Shown here piece by piece: positions 17,109 to 23,892 of a stretch of DNA of 64,000 nucleotides. Source of the DNA: Chitinophaga tropicalis (GTDB taxonomy: Bacteria; Bacteroidota; Bacteroidia; Chitinophagales; Chitinophagaceae); contig NZ_WRXN01000001.1 of the NCBI RefSeq assembly GCF_009758205.1, forward strand, positions 744,001-808,000, read 5' to 3'. The notes beneath the pieces are model-generated. The model did not search any database and had not been told where the DNA came from. It saw only the letters and a list, made by a program, of their open reading frames with translations. How positions within the stretch are numbered: the first letter of the stretch is position 1; every line of letters begins with the position of its first letter. The translations under genes were made by a program, and so were the position numbers.

Positions 17109-18137
17109 ATGGAAAATAATACCTCATTACAGCAGCAGTTACTGGAGGCAGGTGTACACTTCGGCCACCTGAAGAAAAAATGGAATCCGAAGATGCTGCC
17201 TTACATCTTCGCAGAAAAGAAAGGTATTCACATCATAGATCTGAACAAAACCGTTGAAGGATTACAGGACGCAGCTGCTGCCCTGAAATCTATCGCTAAG
17301 AGCGGTAAAAAGATCATGTTCGTAGCCACTAAAAAACAGGCTAAAGAAATAGTAGCAGAAGCTGCAAAACGCGTAAACATGCCTTACGTTACCGAAAGGT
17401 GGTTAGGTGGTATGCTGACCAACTTCGCAACTATCCGTAAGAGCGTTAAGAAAATGCAGAGCATTGAGAAAATGCTGACTGACGGTACTTTTGACAGCAT
17501 CACCAAGAAAGAGCGTCTGACCCTGACCCGCGATAAAGAGAAAATGGAGAAAGTTCTGGGCGGTATCGCTCAGCTGGCCCGTGTTCCCGCAGCGCTGTTC
17601 CTGGTAGACATCAGCCACGAGCACATTGCTCTGGCAGAGGCTCGCCGTCTGGGTATCTCTACCTTCGGTATGGTTGATACCAACTCCGATCCTACCAAAG
17701 TAGACTTTGCAGTACCTGCAAACGACGATGCTACTAAATCTATCGCTATCGTGACCAACTACATTGCTGCTGCAATTGCTGAAGGTCTGGCTGAAAGAGC
17801 AAACGAAAAAACTGACGACGTAGTAGAAGAGGAAGAAGCTGAAAACCAGTCAATGAAATTTGAACTGGAAGGTGGTGATGACCGTGGTGAAAGAGGTCGC
17901 AGACCAGGTGGTCCTGGCCGTGGCGGTCCAGGCGGTGGTGCCGGTCGTGGTCCTGGTGGTGGCAACCGTCCTGGTGGCGGTGGTGGCAACCGTCCTGGCG
18001 GCGGCGGTGGAAACCGTCCGGGTGGCGGTGGTAACCGTCCAGGTGGCGGTGGCAACCGTCCAGGTGGTCCTGGTGGCGGACAACGTCGTCCTGCCGGTTC
18101 CGGCGGTGGCAACCGTCCAGGTGGCGGCGGAAGATAA
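17109..18137 (+). CDS. rpsB: 30S ribosomal protein S2 with RGG-like repeat tail
   Basis: Small-subunit protein uS2. Residues 1 to about 235 are a normal S2: [74 protein letters not shown] and [18 protein letters not shown]. After an acidic stretch ([12 protein letters not shown]) comes an 85-90 residue tail of Gly, Arg, Asn and Pro: [15 protein letters not shown], then at least five [12 protein letters not shown] units. Total 342 residues against 230-260 usual. The tail has no stop or frameshift and keeps the local codon bias, so it seems real. RGG-type tails commonly bind RNA in other proteins; here that is inference. Gene order rpsB-tsf is standard. Confidence 0.96.
   Translation: MENNTSLQQQLLEAGVHFGHLKKKWNPKMLPYIFAEKKGIHIIDLNKTVEGLQDAAAALKSIAKSGKKIMFVATKKQAKEIVAEAAKRVNMPYVTERWLGGMLTNFATIRKSVKKMQSIEKMLTDGTFDSITKKERLTLTRDKEKMEKVLGGIAQLARVPAALFLVDISHEHIALAEARRLGISTFGMVDTNSDPTKVDFAVPANDDATKSIAIVTNYIAAAIAEGLAERANEKTDDVVEEEEAENQSMKFELEGGDDRGERGRRPGGPGRGGPGGGAGRGPGGGNRPGGGGGNRPGGGGGNRPGGGGNRPGGGGNRPGGPGGGQRRPAGSGGGNRPGGGGR
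17874..18134 (+). repeat. tandem repeats coding the S2 tail
   Basis: About 260 bases of GGTGGC/CGTCCT-type units, each about 21-27 bases and encoding GNRPGGGG variants. Copies differ mostly at synonymous positions, so the protein repeat is conserved more tightly than the DNA. Low-complexity DNA like this is prone to expansion or contraction. Confidence 0.85.
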
Positions 18138-18162
18138 TTCCCGACATTGACATCCAATAATA

Positions 18163-18207
18163 TCAATTGCGAATCGTGGACATCTATGATCTATGATTCG
18201 CAATTGA
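18163..18207 (+). promoter_or_regulatory. 13-bp inverted repeat between rpsB and tsf
   Basis: TCAATTGCGAATC (18163-18175) and its perfect complement GATTCGCAATTGA (18195-18207) around a 19-base loop containing a direct repeat ATCTATG-ATCTATG. No T-run follows, so it is unlikely to stop transcription by itself. May set relative tsf expression or be a processing site. Confidence 0.6.
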
Positions 18208-18261
18208 GCTTAGATAGTTGATAAACACAAATCTTAATCTATATTAAACTCATTATAAGTT

Positions 18262-19089
18262 ATGGCAGCAACAATTACAGCAGCTGATGTGAATAAACTG
18301 CGTCAGCAAACTGGAGCAGGTATGATGGATTGCAGAAAGGCGCTGGTGGAAAGTGATGGCGATTTCGAAAAAGCAGTTGATTACCTGCGTAAAAAAGGAC
18401 AGAAAGTAGCAGCCCTGCGTTCTGACCGCGAAACAAAAGAAGGTGTGATCATCGCTAAAACTGCAGCTGATGGTAAATCAGGCGTAGTACTGGCTTTAGG
18501 TTGCGAAACCGACTTCGTTGCCAAAAACGAAGACTTTATCAAATTTGCACAGTCTATCGTAGACCTGGCCCTGAGCACCGGCGTTAACACCCTGGAAGAA
18601 CTCGGCGCAGCTGCCCTGGACGGCGCAACCGTAAATGATAAAGTGAATGATCAGGTAGCTAAAATAGGTGAGAAGATCACCCTCGCTAAATTCGAGAAGA
18701 TCTCCGCCGGTTCAGTAACCGCTTACATCCACGGTAACTACCGCATGGGCGTACTGGTTGGTTTCTCTGCCCCCGCATCTGAAGAAGTAGGTAAAGATAT
18801 CGCTATGCAGATCGCAGCTATGAACCCGATCGCAGTTGACGCTGACGGCGTACCTGCTGAGGTGGTAGCCCGTGAAAAAGAAATCGCTATCGAACAGATC
18901 AAAGCTGAAGGTAAACCAGCTGACATGGCTGAGAAAATTGCCGCAGGTAAGATCAATAAATTCTATAAAGACAACACCCTGTTACAACAGGCATTTGTAA
19001 AAGACGCTAACAAGTCTGTTGGAGATTACCTGAAATCAGTAAGCGCTGATCTTAAAGTAACAGGATTCAGCAGAATCGCATTAGGGTAA
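18262..19089 (+). CDS. tsf: translation elongation factor Ts
   Basis: Nucleotide exchange factor that recycles EF-Tu from GDP to GTP. The N-terminal UBA-like domain is clear (ITAADVNKLRQQTGAGMMDCRKALVESDGDFEKAVDYLRKKG), followed by the EF-Ts signature ALGCETDFVAKNEDF (about residues 76-90), then YIHGNYRMGVLVGF and MQIAAMNPIAV. The C-terminus (LLQQAFVKDANKSVGDYLK) is the coiled-coil/C-terminal module. 275 residues, normal for Bacteroidota. It lies 124 bases after rpsB, with an inverted repeat in the gap, and ends with a strong terminator. Confidence 0.97.
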   Translation: MAATITAADVNKLRQQTGAGMMDCRKALVESDGDFEKAVDYLRKKGQKVAALRSDRETKEGVIIAKTAADGKSGVVLALGCETDFVAKNEDFIKFAQSIVDLALSTGVNTLEELGAAALDGATVNDKVNDQVAKIGEKITLAKFEKISAGSVTAYIHGNYRMGVLVGFSAPASEEVGKDIAMQIAAMNPIAVDADGVPAEVVAREKEIAIEQIKAEGKPADMAEKIAAGKINKFYKDNTLLQQAFVKDANKSVGDYLKSVSADLKVTGFSRIALG

Positions 19090-19105
19090 TTCAATTACCT
19101 GCTTA

Positions 19106-19137
19106 AAAGGAGAGAACGAAAATTCTCTCCTTTTTTT
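19106..19137 (+). terminator. terminator after tsf
   Basis: An 11-bp stem AAAGGAGAGAA/TTCTCTCCTTT (19106-19116, 19123-19133) with a 6-base loop and a T-run. Confidence 0.9.
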
Positions 19138-19219
19138 GTGTCTTATCGGGAATGCATGCAAGCTAATTGAGCAAAAAAGACTCTCAGCGGGATAATCATA
19201 CCGCGTTCCGCATTTTTTG

Positions 19220-19227
19220 TATCTTCG
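19220..19227 (+). promoter_or_regulatory. -7-like element of pyrH
   Basis: TATCTTCG, one mismatch from TAnnTTTG, 52 bases before the pyrH ATG. It overlaps an upstream in-frame TTG, which argues against that TTG as start. Confidence 0.45.
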
Positions 19228-19279
19228 GGGCACTGTAAACTATTCTCTAACTACAATTTCACATCATTTTTCTATAGTC

Positions 19280-19993
19280 ATGTTGCCAAAGTATAAGCGT
19301 ATTTTACTCAAACTGAGCGGAGAATCCCTGATGGGCGAAGGTAATTATGGTATTGACCACCGGGTAATAACACAGTATGCATATGATATCAAAGCCGTAA
19401 CAGACCTGGGCGTACAGGTAGCTGTTGTGATTGGCGGAGGTAATATCTACCGTGGTATGAACGAAGTTGAAACCGGTATTGAAAGAGCGCAGGGTGATTA
19501 CATGGGGATGCTGGCAACAGTGATAAACGGAATGGCTATGCAGAGCGGTCTGGAAAAAGTAGGCCTCTATACACGCCTGCAATCTGCTATTAAAATGGAA
19601 CAGATCGCAGAACCGTATATTCGCCGCCGTGCTATCAGACACCTGGAAAAAGGCCGTGTGGTGATCTTCGGCGCCGGTACAGGTAACCCTTACTTTACCA
19701 CAGATACCGCCGCTTCCCTGCGCGCTATCGAAATTCAGGCAGATGTGATCCTGAAAGGTACCCGTGTAGATGGTATCTATACAGCAGACCCTGAAAAAGA
19801 TCCTACCGCCACCCGCTTCGAAACTATCACCTTCTCCGAAGTATACCAGAAGTCTCTCAACGTAATGGATATGACAGCATTCACCCTCTGCCAGGAGAAT
19901 AAGCTGCCTATCATCGTGTTTGACATGAACAGATCCGGTAACCTCCTGCAGGTTATCATGGGTAAGAATGTAGGTACCCTCGTAAAAGGATAA
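19280..19993 (+). CDS. pyrH: uridylate kinase (UMP kinase)
   Basis: Phosphorylates UMP to UDP in pyrimidine nucleotide synthesis; bacterial type, of the amino-acid kinase fold. The start is the ATG at 19280 ([19 protein letters not shown]), giving 237 residues, the normal length; an in-frame TTG at 19217 would lie ahead of the promoter-like TATCTTCG. Motifs are [10 protein letters not shown] (Lys for phosphate), [26 protein letters not shown] (about residues 134-148) and [17 protein letters not shown]. The neighbours rpsB-tsf-pyrH follow a widespread bacterial order, here with a terminator in front. Confidence 0.97.
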   Translation: MLPKYKRILLKLSGESLMGEGNYGIDHRVITQYAYDIKAVTDLGVQVAVVIGGGNIYRGMNEVETGIERAQGDYMGMLATVINGMAMQSGLEKVGLYTRLQSAIKMEQIAEPYIRRRAIRHLEKGRVVIFGAGTGNPYFTTDTAASLRAIEIQADVILKGTRVDGIYTADPEKDPTATRFETITFSEVYQKSLNVMDMTAFTLCQENKLPIIVFDMNRSGNLLQVIMGKNVGTLVKG

Positions 19994-20003
19994 GATTATA
20001 AAA

Positions 20004-20038
20004 ATAAAACCCGGCCAGCAGCCGGGTTTTATTTTTAT
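20004..20038. terminator. bidirectional terminator, pyrH and DUF3298 gene
   Basis: A perfect 12-bp stem ATAAAACCCGGC/GCCGGGTTTTAT (20004-20015, 20021-20032) with A/T runs on both sides, between convergent genes. Confidence 0.88.
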
Positions 20039-20048
20039 AGAAACACTG

Positions 20049-21140
20049 TTATTTCTTCAGGACTGACTCAATATCCTTAAACGGAATAAACAAAGTAACC
20101 TGCCCCATTGCATACGGCCCTATCTCATAAGGAGTATAACTGAACGCCACACCCTTGTCTGTGATCAGGAAATTATTATTGGGAGATATTTCCTTTTCAA
20201 GCAGTATGGACGATAACGGCCTTTCCGGCTCCAGCTTATAGATCCTGCGGAACGCTTTCTCCAGTTCAGGTACCAGCACTTTTTTATAATCTGCCCTGAA
20301 TACATCGTCCAGCGTCAGGATCTTCTTCTTTTCCAGGTCCAGCACCTGGTATTGCGCGCCATAATTACCATGTGCGCCACCGGTATATTCATAGCTGAAA
20401 TATTCAAACACCAGCAAAGGGTAACGGTTCCATACTACTTTCATATCTGCATCGGCAGACCAGCTGGCTGTTGCCGGGATGCCTTCCGTAGTGTCCAGGT
20501 CTCTTGCCGTTGTTTTATAGGTAACCAGGAAAGAATCAATATCACGCTTTACAAAACCAGCTACATCAGCTACCTGTCTGCCACCGGAAATGCTTTTCTT
20601 AATAAAGTCTGCAACAGAGGGCTCTGTAGCTGCCGCAGGCCATACAATACAGTTGCTGGCCTCTCCTATAGGAGTATTCGGATTGCCAGGCAGCAGGTTA
20701 ACAGAATCTACACTGTAATACACATCAAGCGGAGTGGCCTCTGCAAAGTCAGGTTGCAGGGTAAATTCATAAGTAGTACCCTTGCCCCTCCATTTACCTT
20801 TAAAGACACCTGCACTGTCCAGACGGCCCTTAAATGTCCTTTCTTCAGTGGGATCAGTATTTTCATACAGCACGATCTCATCATCGTCAGGATTGCCCCA
20901 TACCATAATAGGCTCACCCACGTTGTCATACACATAATAACCTTTGAATAACAGCGGACCGGATTTGATCAGCTGCATGGTAATATGTTCATTACCGATA
21001 GTGCCCTTTAGCTGAAGATAGTAATAGGGAGTGGTTTTCAGGTCTGTTACATGTGTAGTAGCTGAAGGCTTATTGCCGCGTTTGCTGCCGCAGGATGCCA
21101 GTACACAACAGGTAACAGCAAGGAGTAGAATGCGTCTCAT
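20049..21140 (-). CDS. DUF3298-type lipoprotein
   Basis: A 363-residue lipoprotein: MRRILLLAVTCCVLASC has a lipobox ending at Cys17. The C-terminal half has the DUF3298 (RsiV-like) pattern, LLVFEYFSYEYTGGAHGNYGAQYQVLDL (about residues 245-275) followed by LTLDDVFR and a final VAFSYTPYEIGPYAMG. In B. subtilis the related RsiV is an anti-sigma factor that binds lysozyme. Here there is no N-terminal anti-sigma or membrane helix, so a sigma-controlling role is not supported. The N-terminal half (IGNEHITMQLIKSGPLLFKGYYVY) looks like a small beta domain that I do not recognise. Probably periplasm-facing. Confidence 0.8.
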   Translation of the reverse strand: MRRILLLAVTCCVLASCGSKRGNKPSATTHVTDLKTTPYYYLQLKGTIGNEHITMQLIKSGPLLFKGYYVYDNVGEPIMVWGNPDDDEIVLYENTDPTEERTFKGRLDSAGVFKGKWRGKGTTYEFTLQPDFAEATPLDVYYSVDSVNLLPGNPNTPIGEASNCIVWPAAATEPSVADFIKKSISGGRQVADVAGFVKRDIDSFLVTYKTTARDLDTTEGIPATASWSADADMKVVWNRYPLLVFEYFSYEYTGGAHGNYGAQYQVLDLEKKKILTLDDVFRADYKKVLVPELEKAFRRIYKLEPERPLSSILLEKEISPNNNFLITDKGVAFSYTPYEIGPYAMGQVTLFIPFKDIESVLKK

Positions 21141-21231
21141 GCGGTAAAAATAATGAATATTGATCTGTTATCCTGACCACTGTCATCCTTATTTGTGTAC
21201 CTGGCTGTCCTTCCGCAGTACCGTATTTCTG

Positions 21232-21239
21232 TATCTTTG
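21232..21239 (+). promoter_or_regulatory. -7 element of pdxH
   Basis: TATCTTTG, an exact TAnnTTTG match, 21 bases before the ATG at 21261. It excludes an in-frame TTG further upstream at 21195 as start. Confidence 0.55.
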
Positions 21240-21260
21240 CGGCTAGTAAAATATAGGCCC

Positions 21261-21905
21261 ATGTTGAATAAACAAGTTGCAGACCTCCGTAAAGACTATC
21301 GTCTGGCCTCACTGGACGAGCAGGAGGTTGCACAAGATCCCTTCGCGCAATTTGAACACTGGTGGAAAGATGCCACTACAAGTGAACTGGATGAACCCAA
21401 TGCAATGACACTGGCCACCAGTACCCCTGACGGGTATCCATCTGCCCGTATTGTGCTGCTGAAAACATTCAGCACGGACGGTTTTATCTTTTTCACGAAT
21501 TATGAAAGCCGCAAGGCTGTTGAGATGGCCGCTAACCCCAAAGTATCGTTACTGTTCTTCTGGCGTGAGCTGGAAAGGCAGGTACGTATAGACGGAATAG
21601 TTAGTAAAACAGCTGCAGATATCAGCGATGAATATTATAACAGCCGCCCGCTGGGAAGCCGTATCAGCGCTATTGTTTCCCCGCAAAGCCGGGTAGTGCC
21701 CCATCGTACTTTCCTGGAAGAACAGGTAAGGATACTGGCTGAAAAATATGTGCTGGAAGCGCCTAAACGTCCTGATTACTGGGGTGGATATGTGGTAAAG
21801 CCTGAGAGAGTGGAATTCTGGCAGGGCAGAAGTAACCGCCTGCATGACCGTATATTGTACCGGAAGGAAGAAGAGAGCTGGAAGATAGAGCGCCTGGCGC
21901 CCTGA
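21261..21905 (+). CDS. pdxH: pyridoxine/pyridoxamine 5'-phosphate oxidase
   Basis: FMN-dependent oxidase that makes pyridoxal 5'-phosphate, the cofactor used for example by Kbl encoded in this window. The start is the ATG at 21261 (MLNKQVADLRKDY), giving 214 residues, the normal length. Family motifs are NAMTLATSTPDGYPSARIVLLK (about residues 47-68), GFIFFTNYESRKAVEMAANPKVSLLFFW, the Arg-rich VRIDGIVSKT, and the C-terminal PERVEFWQGRSNRLHDRILY with the phosphate-contacting Arg and His. Monocistronic, convergent with the bTHX gene; a long hairpin lies between them. Confidence 0.96.
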   Translation: MLNKQVADLRKDYRLASLDEQEVAQDPFAQFEHWWKDATTSELDEPNAMTLATSTPDGYPSARIVLLKTFSTDGFIFFTNYESRKAVEMAANPKVSLLFFWRELERQVRIDGIVSKTAADISDEYYNSRPLGSRISAIVSPQSRVVPHRTFLEEQVRILAEKYVLEAPKRPDYWGGYVVKPERVEFWQGRSNRLHDRILYRKEEESWKIERLAP

Positions 21906-21920
21906 TGGCCTTTTAATAAG

Positions 21921-21980
21921 CAGGAACCGGGATTAAGAACAGGCCATATCTGGCCCCCTTCTTAATTCCGGGTTCCTGGT
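21921..21980. terminator. long imperfect hairpin between pdxH and bTHX
   Basis: The arms starting CAGGAACCGGGATTAAGAA (21921-21939) pair almost completely with 21959-21978, and a nested GGCCA/TGGCC hairpin sits at the apex. It lies between convergent genes and probably stops both; there is no long T-run. Confidence 0.6.
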
Positions 21981-21987
21981 AAATAAT

Positions 21988-22104
21988 TTAAGCTTTTTTT
22001 TCAGCCTTAGCAGCAGCAGCTTTCTTAGGTTTGGCAGGTCTTGACTTGCCGAAAGAACCATTGGAAATCTTGCCTTTTTTGGTTTTGATATCACCTCTAC
22101 CCAT
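21988..22104 (-). CDS. 30S ribosomal protein bTHX
   Basis: A 38-residue basic protein beginning MGRGDIKTKKGKISNGSFGK and ending in an Ala/Lys-rich tail. The start MGRGD-K-T and the SNGSFGKSRP segment match the bTHX (THX) small ribosomal protein first found in Thermus and widespread in Bacteroidota, where it sits at the top of the 30S head. It is too short for most gene callers. It lies 123 bases downstream of hup on the same strand, but a strong terminator separates them. Confidence is high because the whole family motif is present. Confidence 0.88.
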   Translation of the reverse strand: MGRGDIKTKKGKISNGSFGKSRPAKPKKAAAAKAEKKA

Positions 22105-22171
22105 TGTTGAACAGTTTGATGTTTATTATTTAATATTTGCCCGCAAATTACGGAATAGCGGGGGTTAAATG

Positions 22172-22207
22172 CAAAAAAAAAGCAAGAAACAGAAGTGTTC
22201 CTTGCTT
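22172..22207 (-). terminator. terminator after hup
   Basis: An 11-bp stem (22180-22190 with 22197-22207; one G-U pair on the minus strand), 6-base loop, then a run of Ts on the minus strand. Confidence 0.88.
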
Positions 22208-22227
22208 GAATAAGTTAAGCTAACAGA

Positions 22228-22497
22228 TTAAAGCTTGTCGGACAGAGCCTTACCAGCTTTGAATTTAGCAACTTTCTTAGCTTTGATCTTGATGATCTGG
22301 CCAGTCTGTGGGTTTCTACCGTTACGAGCAGCACGTTTAGAAACAGAGAAAGTACCGAAACCTACTAAGGTTACTTTACCACCTTTTTTCAGGGTATCAG
22401 CAACAGCTTTAGTGAAAGAATCCAGTGCTTCGTTAGCTTGGGTTTTAGTGATACCGGCATCTTTTGCCAGCTTGTCGATTAATTCGGCTTTGTTCAT
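22228..22497 (-). CDS. HU-family DNA-binding protein
   Basis: An 89-residue histone-like HU protein, the normal length. MNKAELIDKLAKDAGITKTQANEALDSFTKAVADTL forms the dimerisation helices; KVTLVGFGTFSVSKRAARNGRNPQTGQIIKIKAKKVAKFKAGKALSDKL contains the beta-arm with GRNPQTG and the Pro that intercalates into DNA. It binds and bends DNA non-specifically and compacts the nucleoid. It has a textbook Bacteroidota promoter (TTTG-19-TATATTTG) and its own terminator, so it is a strong single-gene unit. Confidence 0.97.
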   Translation of the reverse strand: MNKAELIDKLAKDAGITKTQANEALDSFTKAVADTLKKGGKVTLVGFGTFSVSKRAARNGRNPQTGQIIKIKAKKVAKFKAGKALSDKL

Positions 22498-22803
22498 AGC
22501 TAGTAAGATTTAACTAGTGAATAAAATGTTTGATGTGAGCAAATATAGCGCGTTTTATCAGATTACCAAATTTTTTGAATCTTTTTTCAACAAAAAACTA
22601 TCGGCTGAAAACGCCTACAGGTAACGGTTACAGCAGATTGACATTTGATACATGAATATAGGGGGTAAACCCTGTATGCGTTGAAATGCCCTGCTATAGC
22701 CTGTTTGCTGCACTCATTGATATAAACGGAGGTATGTTTCAAGTATTGTACCAAAGTCTGAATGCCCTGTAAACAGTGGATTTCATGTGGATAAGTTTAG
22801 CGC
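22498..22803. other. 306-base gene-free stretch
   Basis: Holds the hup promoter at its left end. To the right is a short palindrome GGGTAAACCC (22663-22672), and nothing else that I can support: no gene, no clear terminator for the DUF4286 gene. Confidence 0.5.
22540..22570 (-). promoter_or_regulatory. consensus promoter of hup
   Basis: On the minus strand, TTTG (22567-22570), 19 bases, TATATTTG (22540-22547): an exact fit to the Bacteroidota -33/-7 consensus, 42 bases before the ATG. Confidence 0.8.
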
Positions 22804-23106
22804 TTATACCACCTGCATGACTGTCCGGAAAGACACAAACTGGTCTCCAAAGAGGTTATAAGAAGCCTGCCGGAAGCCCGCTGCATGCTCTTCCAGGTAG
22901 GTCTGATAGTTCTCCAGCGTGTCAGTAAAGTACTGTATCGTATAGGTAGGACCCTCTGTTTCCTCCTGTTCAAGCAGCCTGCAGATGCGGAAATCATGGA
23001 AAAGCCCCGTGCCCATAATAGCCGGTATATGCTCTTCTTTCATCCACCGGAGCCACCTTTCATTGATATGGTGGGCCACCTTGGTAGTTACATTATAGAT
23101 GATCAT
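22804..23106 (-). CDS. DUF4286 family protein
   Basis: A 100-residue protein of the DUF4286 family, small soluble proteins common in Bacteroidota and of unknown function. Characteristic parts are MIIYNVTTKVAHHINERWLRWMKEEHIPAIMGTGLF at the start and YTIQYFTDTLENYQTYLEEHAAGFRQ in the middle, ending FGDQFVSFRTVMQV. The composition (aromatic-rich beta strands plus a helix with conserved His/Trp) suggests a ferredoxin-like fold similar to stress-responsive dimeric alpha/beta-barrel proteins; that is inference. Last gene of the run metH1-metH2-exoIII-DUF4286, 16 bases after the exoIII gene. Confidence 0.85.
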   Translation of the reverse strand: MIIYNVTTKVAHHINERWLRWMKEEHIPAIMGTGLFHDFRICRLLEQEETEGPTYTIQYFTDTLENYQTYLEEHAAGFRQASYNLFGDQFVSFRTVMQVV

Positions 23107-23122
23107 AAGGCTGAAATATGCT

Positions 23123-23887
23123 TTAGGAGCCCAGGTGAAGGAATACAGGGCAATGGTCTGAATGCTTTACCTGCTGCCAGATCTGGGCATCTTTCAGCCT
23201 TTCCTGCAGGGGAGAGGTAACGTTTATGTAGTCTATCCGCCATCCTTTATTATTGTTCCGGGCATTGGCGCGGAAGCTCCACCAGCTGTACTGATGCGGT
23301 TCCGGATGATAATGCCGGAAAGTATCCACAAAGCCGTTGCTGAAGAGCTTGTCCATCCAGGCCCTTTCTTCAGGCAGGAAACCAGTGGAGTTTTTATTGC
23401 CTACAGGATCATGAATATCTATAGCCTTATGGCAGATATTGTAATCTCCGCATACAATAATATTAGGGCGGGTAACTTTCAGCTGCTCCAGGTAATTGAA
23501 GAACTCATCCAGCCACTGGTATTTATAGGTCTGCCTGTCGTCTCCGCTGGTGCCGGAAGGGATGTATACATTGATCAGGGTGATATCGCCAAAATCAAGG
23601 CGTATAACGCGTCCTTCGGCATCGCTTTGCATATGACCGTTGCCATACTGTACATTGTCCGGCTTTATTTTGGTAAGCACGGCAACACCGCTGTAGCCTT
23701 TTTTCTGGGCGGGGTACCAGTAATGCTCAAACCCCAGGGCTTCAAACTGCTGGTAGTCTACATTGTCTTTATGGGCTTTGATCTCCTGCAGGCAGATAAT
23801 ATCGGCAGGGTCAGACTGCAGCCATTCGGTAAAACCTTTGGTCATTGCGGAACGCAGACCGTTTACATTATAGGAAACTATTCTCAT
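23123..23887 (-). CDS. xth: exodeoxyribonuclease III
   Basis: AP endonuclease and 3'-5' exonuclease of base excision repair, of the endonuclease/exonuclease/phosphatase fold, 254 residues. Motifs are MRIVSYNVNGLRSA (metal/phosphate site Asn), IICLQEIKAH (metal Glu, about residue 35), LINVYIPSGTSGDDR, VCGDYNICHKAIDIHDP (Asp/Asn pair, about 148), WRIDYINVTSPL and the catalytic SDHCPVF near the C-terminus. It starts 5 bases after the end of the methionine synthase gene, so it is translated from the same message; no functional link between the two is obvious. Confidence 0.95.
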   Translation of the reverse strand: MRIVSYNVNGLRSAMTKGFTEWLQSDPADIICLQEIKAHKDNVDYQQFEALGFEHYWYPAQKKGYSGVAVLTKIKPDNVQYGNGHMQSDAEGRVIRLDFGDITLINVYIPSGTSGDDRQTYKYQWLDEFFNYLEQLKVTRPNIIVCGDYNICHKAIDIHDPVGNKNSTGFLPEERAWMDKLFSNGFVDTFRHYHPEPHQYSWWSFRANARNNNKGWRIDYINVTSPLQERLKDAQIWQQVKHSDHCPVFLHLGS

Positions 23888-23892
23888 GGTAA

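Noticed and set aside
17746..18203. Several long frames on the minus strand and other frames over the rpsB tail
   Set aside because: They arise from the GC-rich Gly/Arg/Pro repeat read in other frames. The plus-strand S2 frame explains the DNA, and the others have no start signal or family match.
20049..21140. RsiV-like anti-sigma factor
   Set aside because: It has the DUF3298 domain but a lipoprotein signal instead of a cytoplasmic anti-sigma domain and membrane helix, and no sigma gene is next to it.
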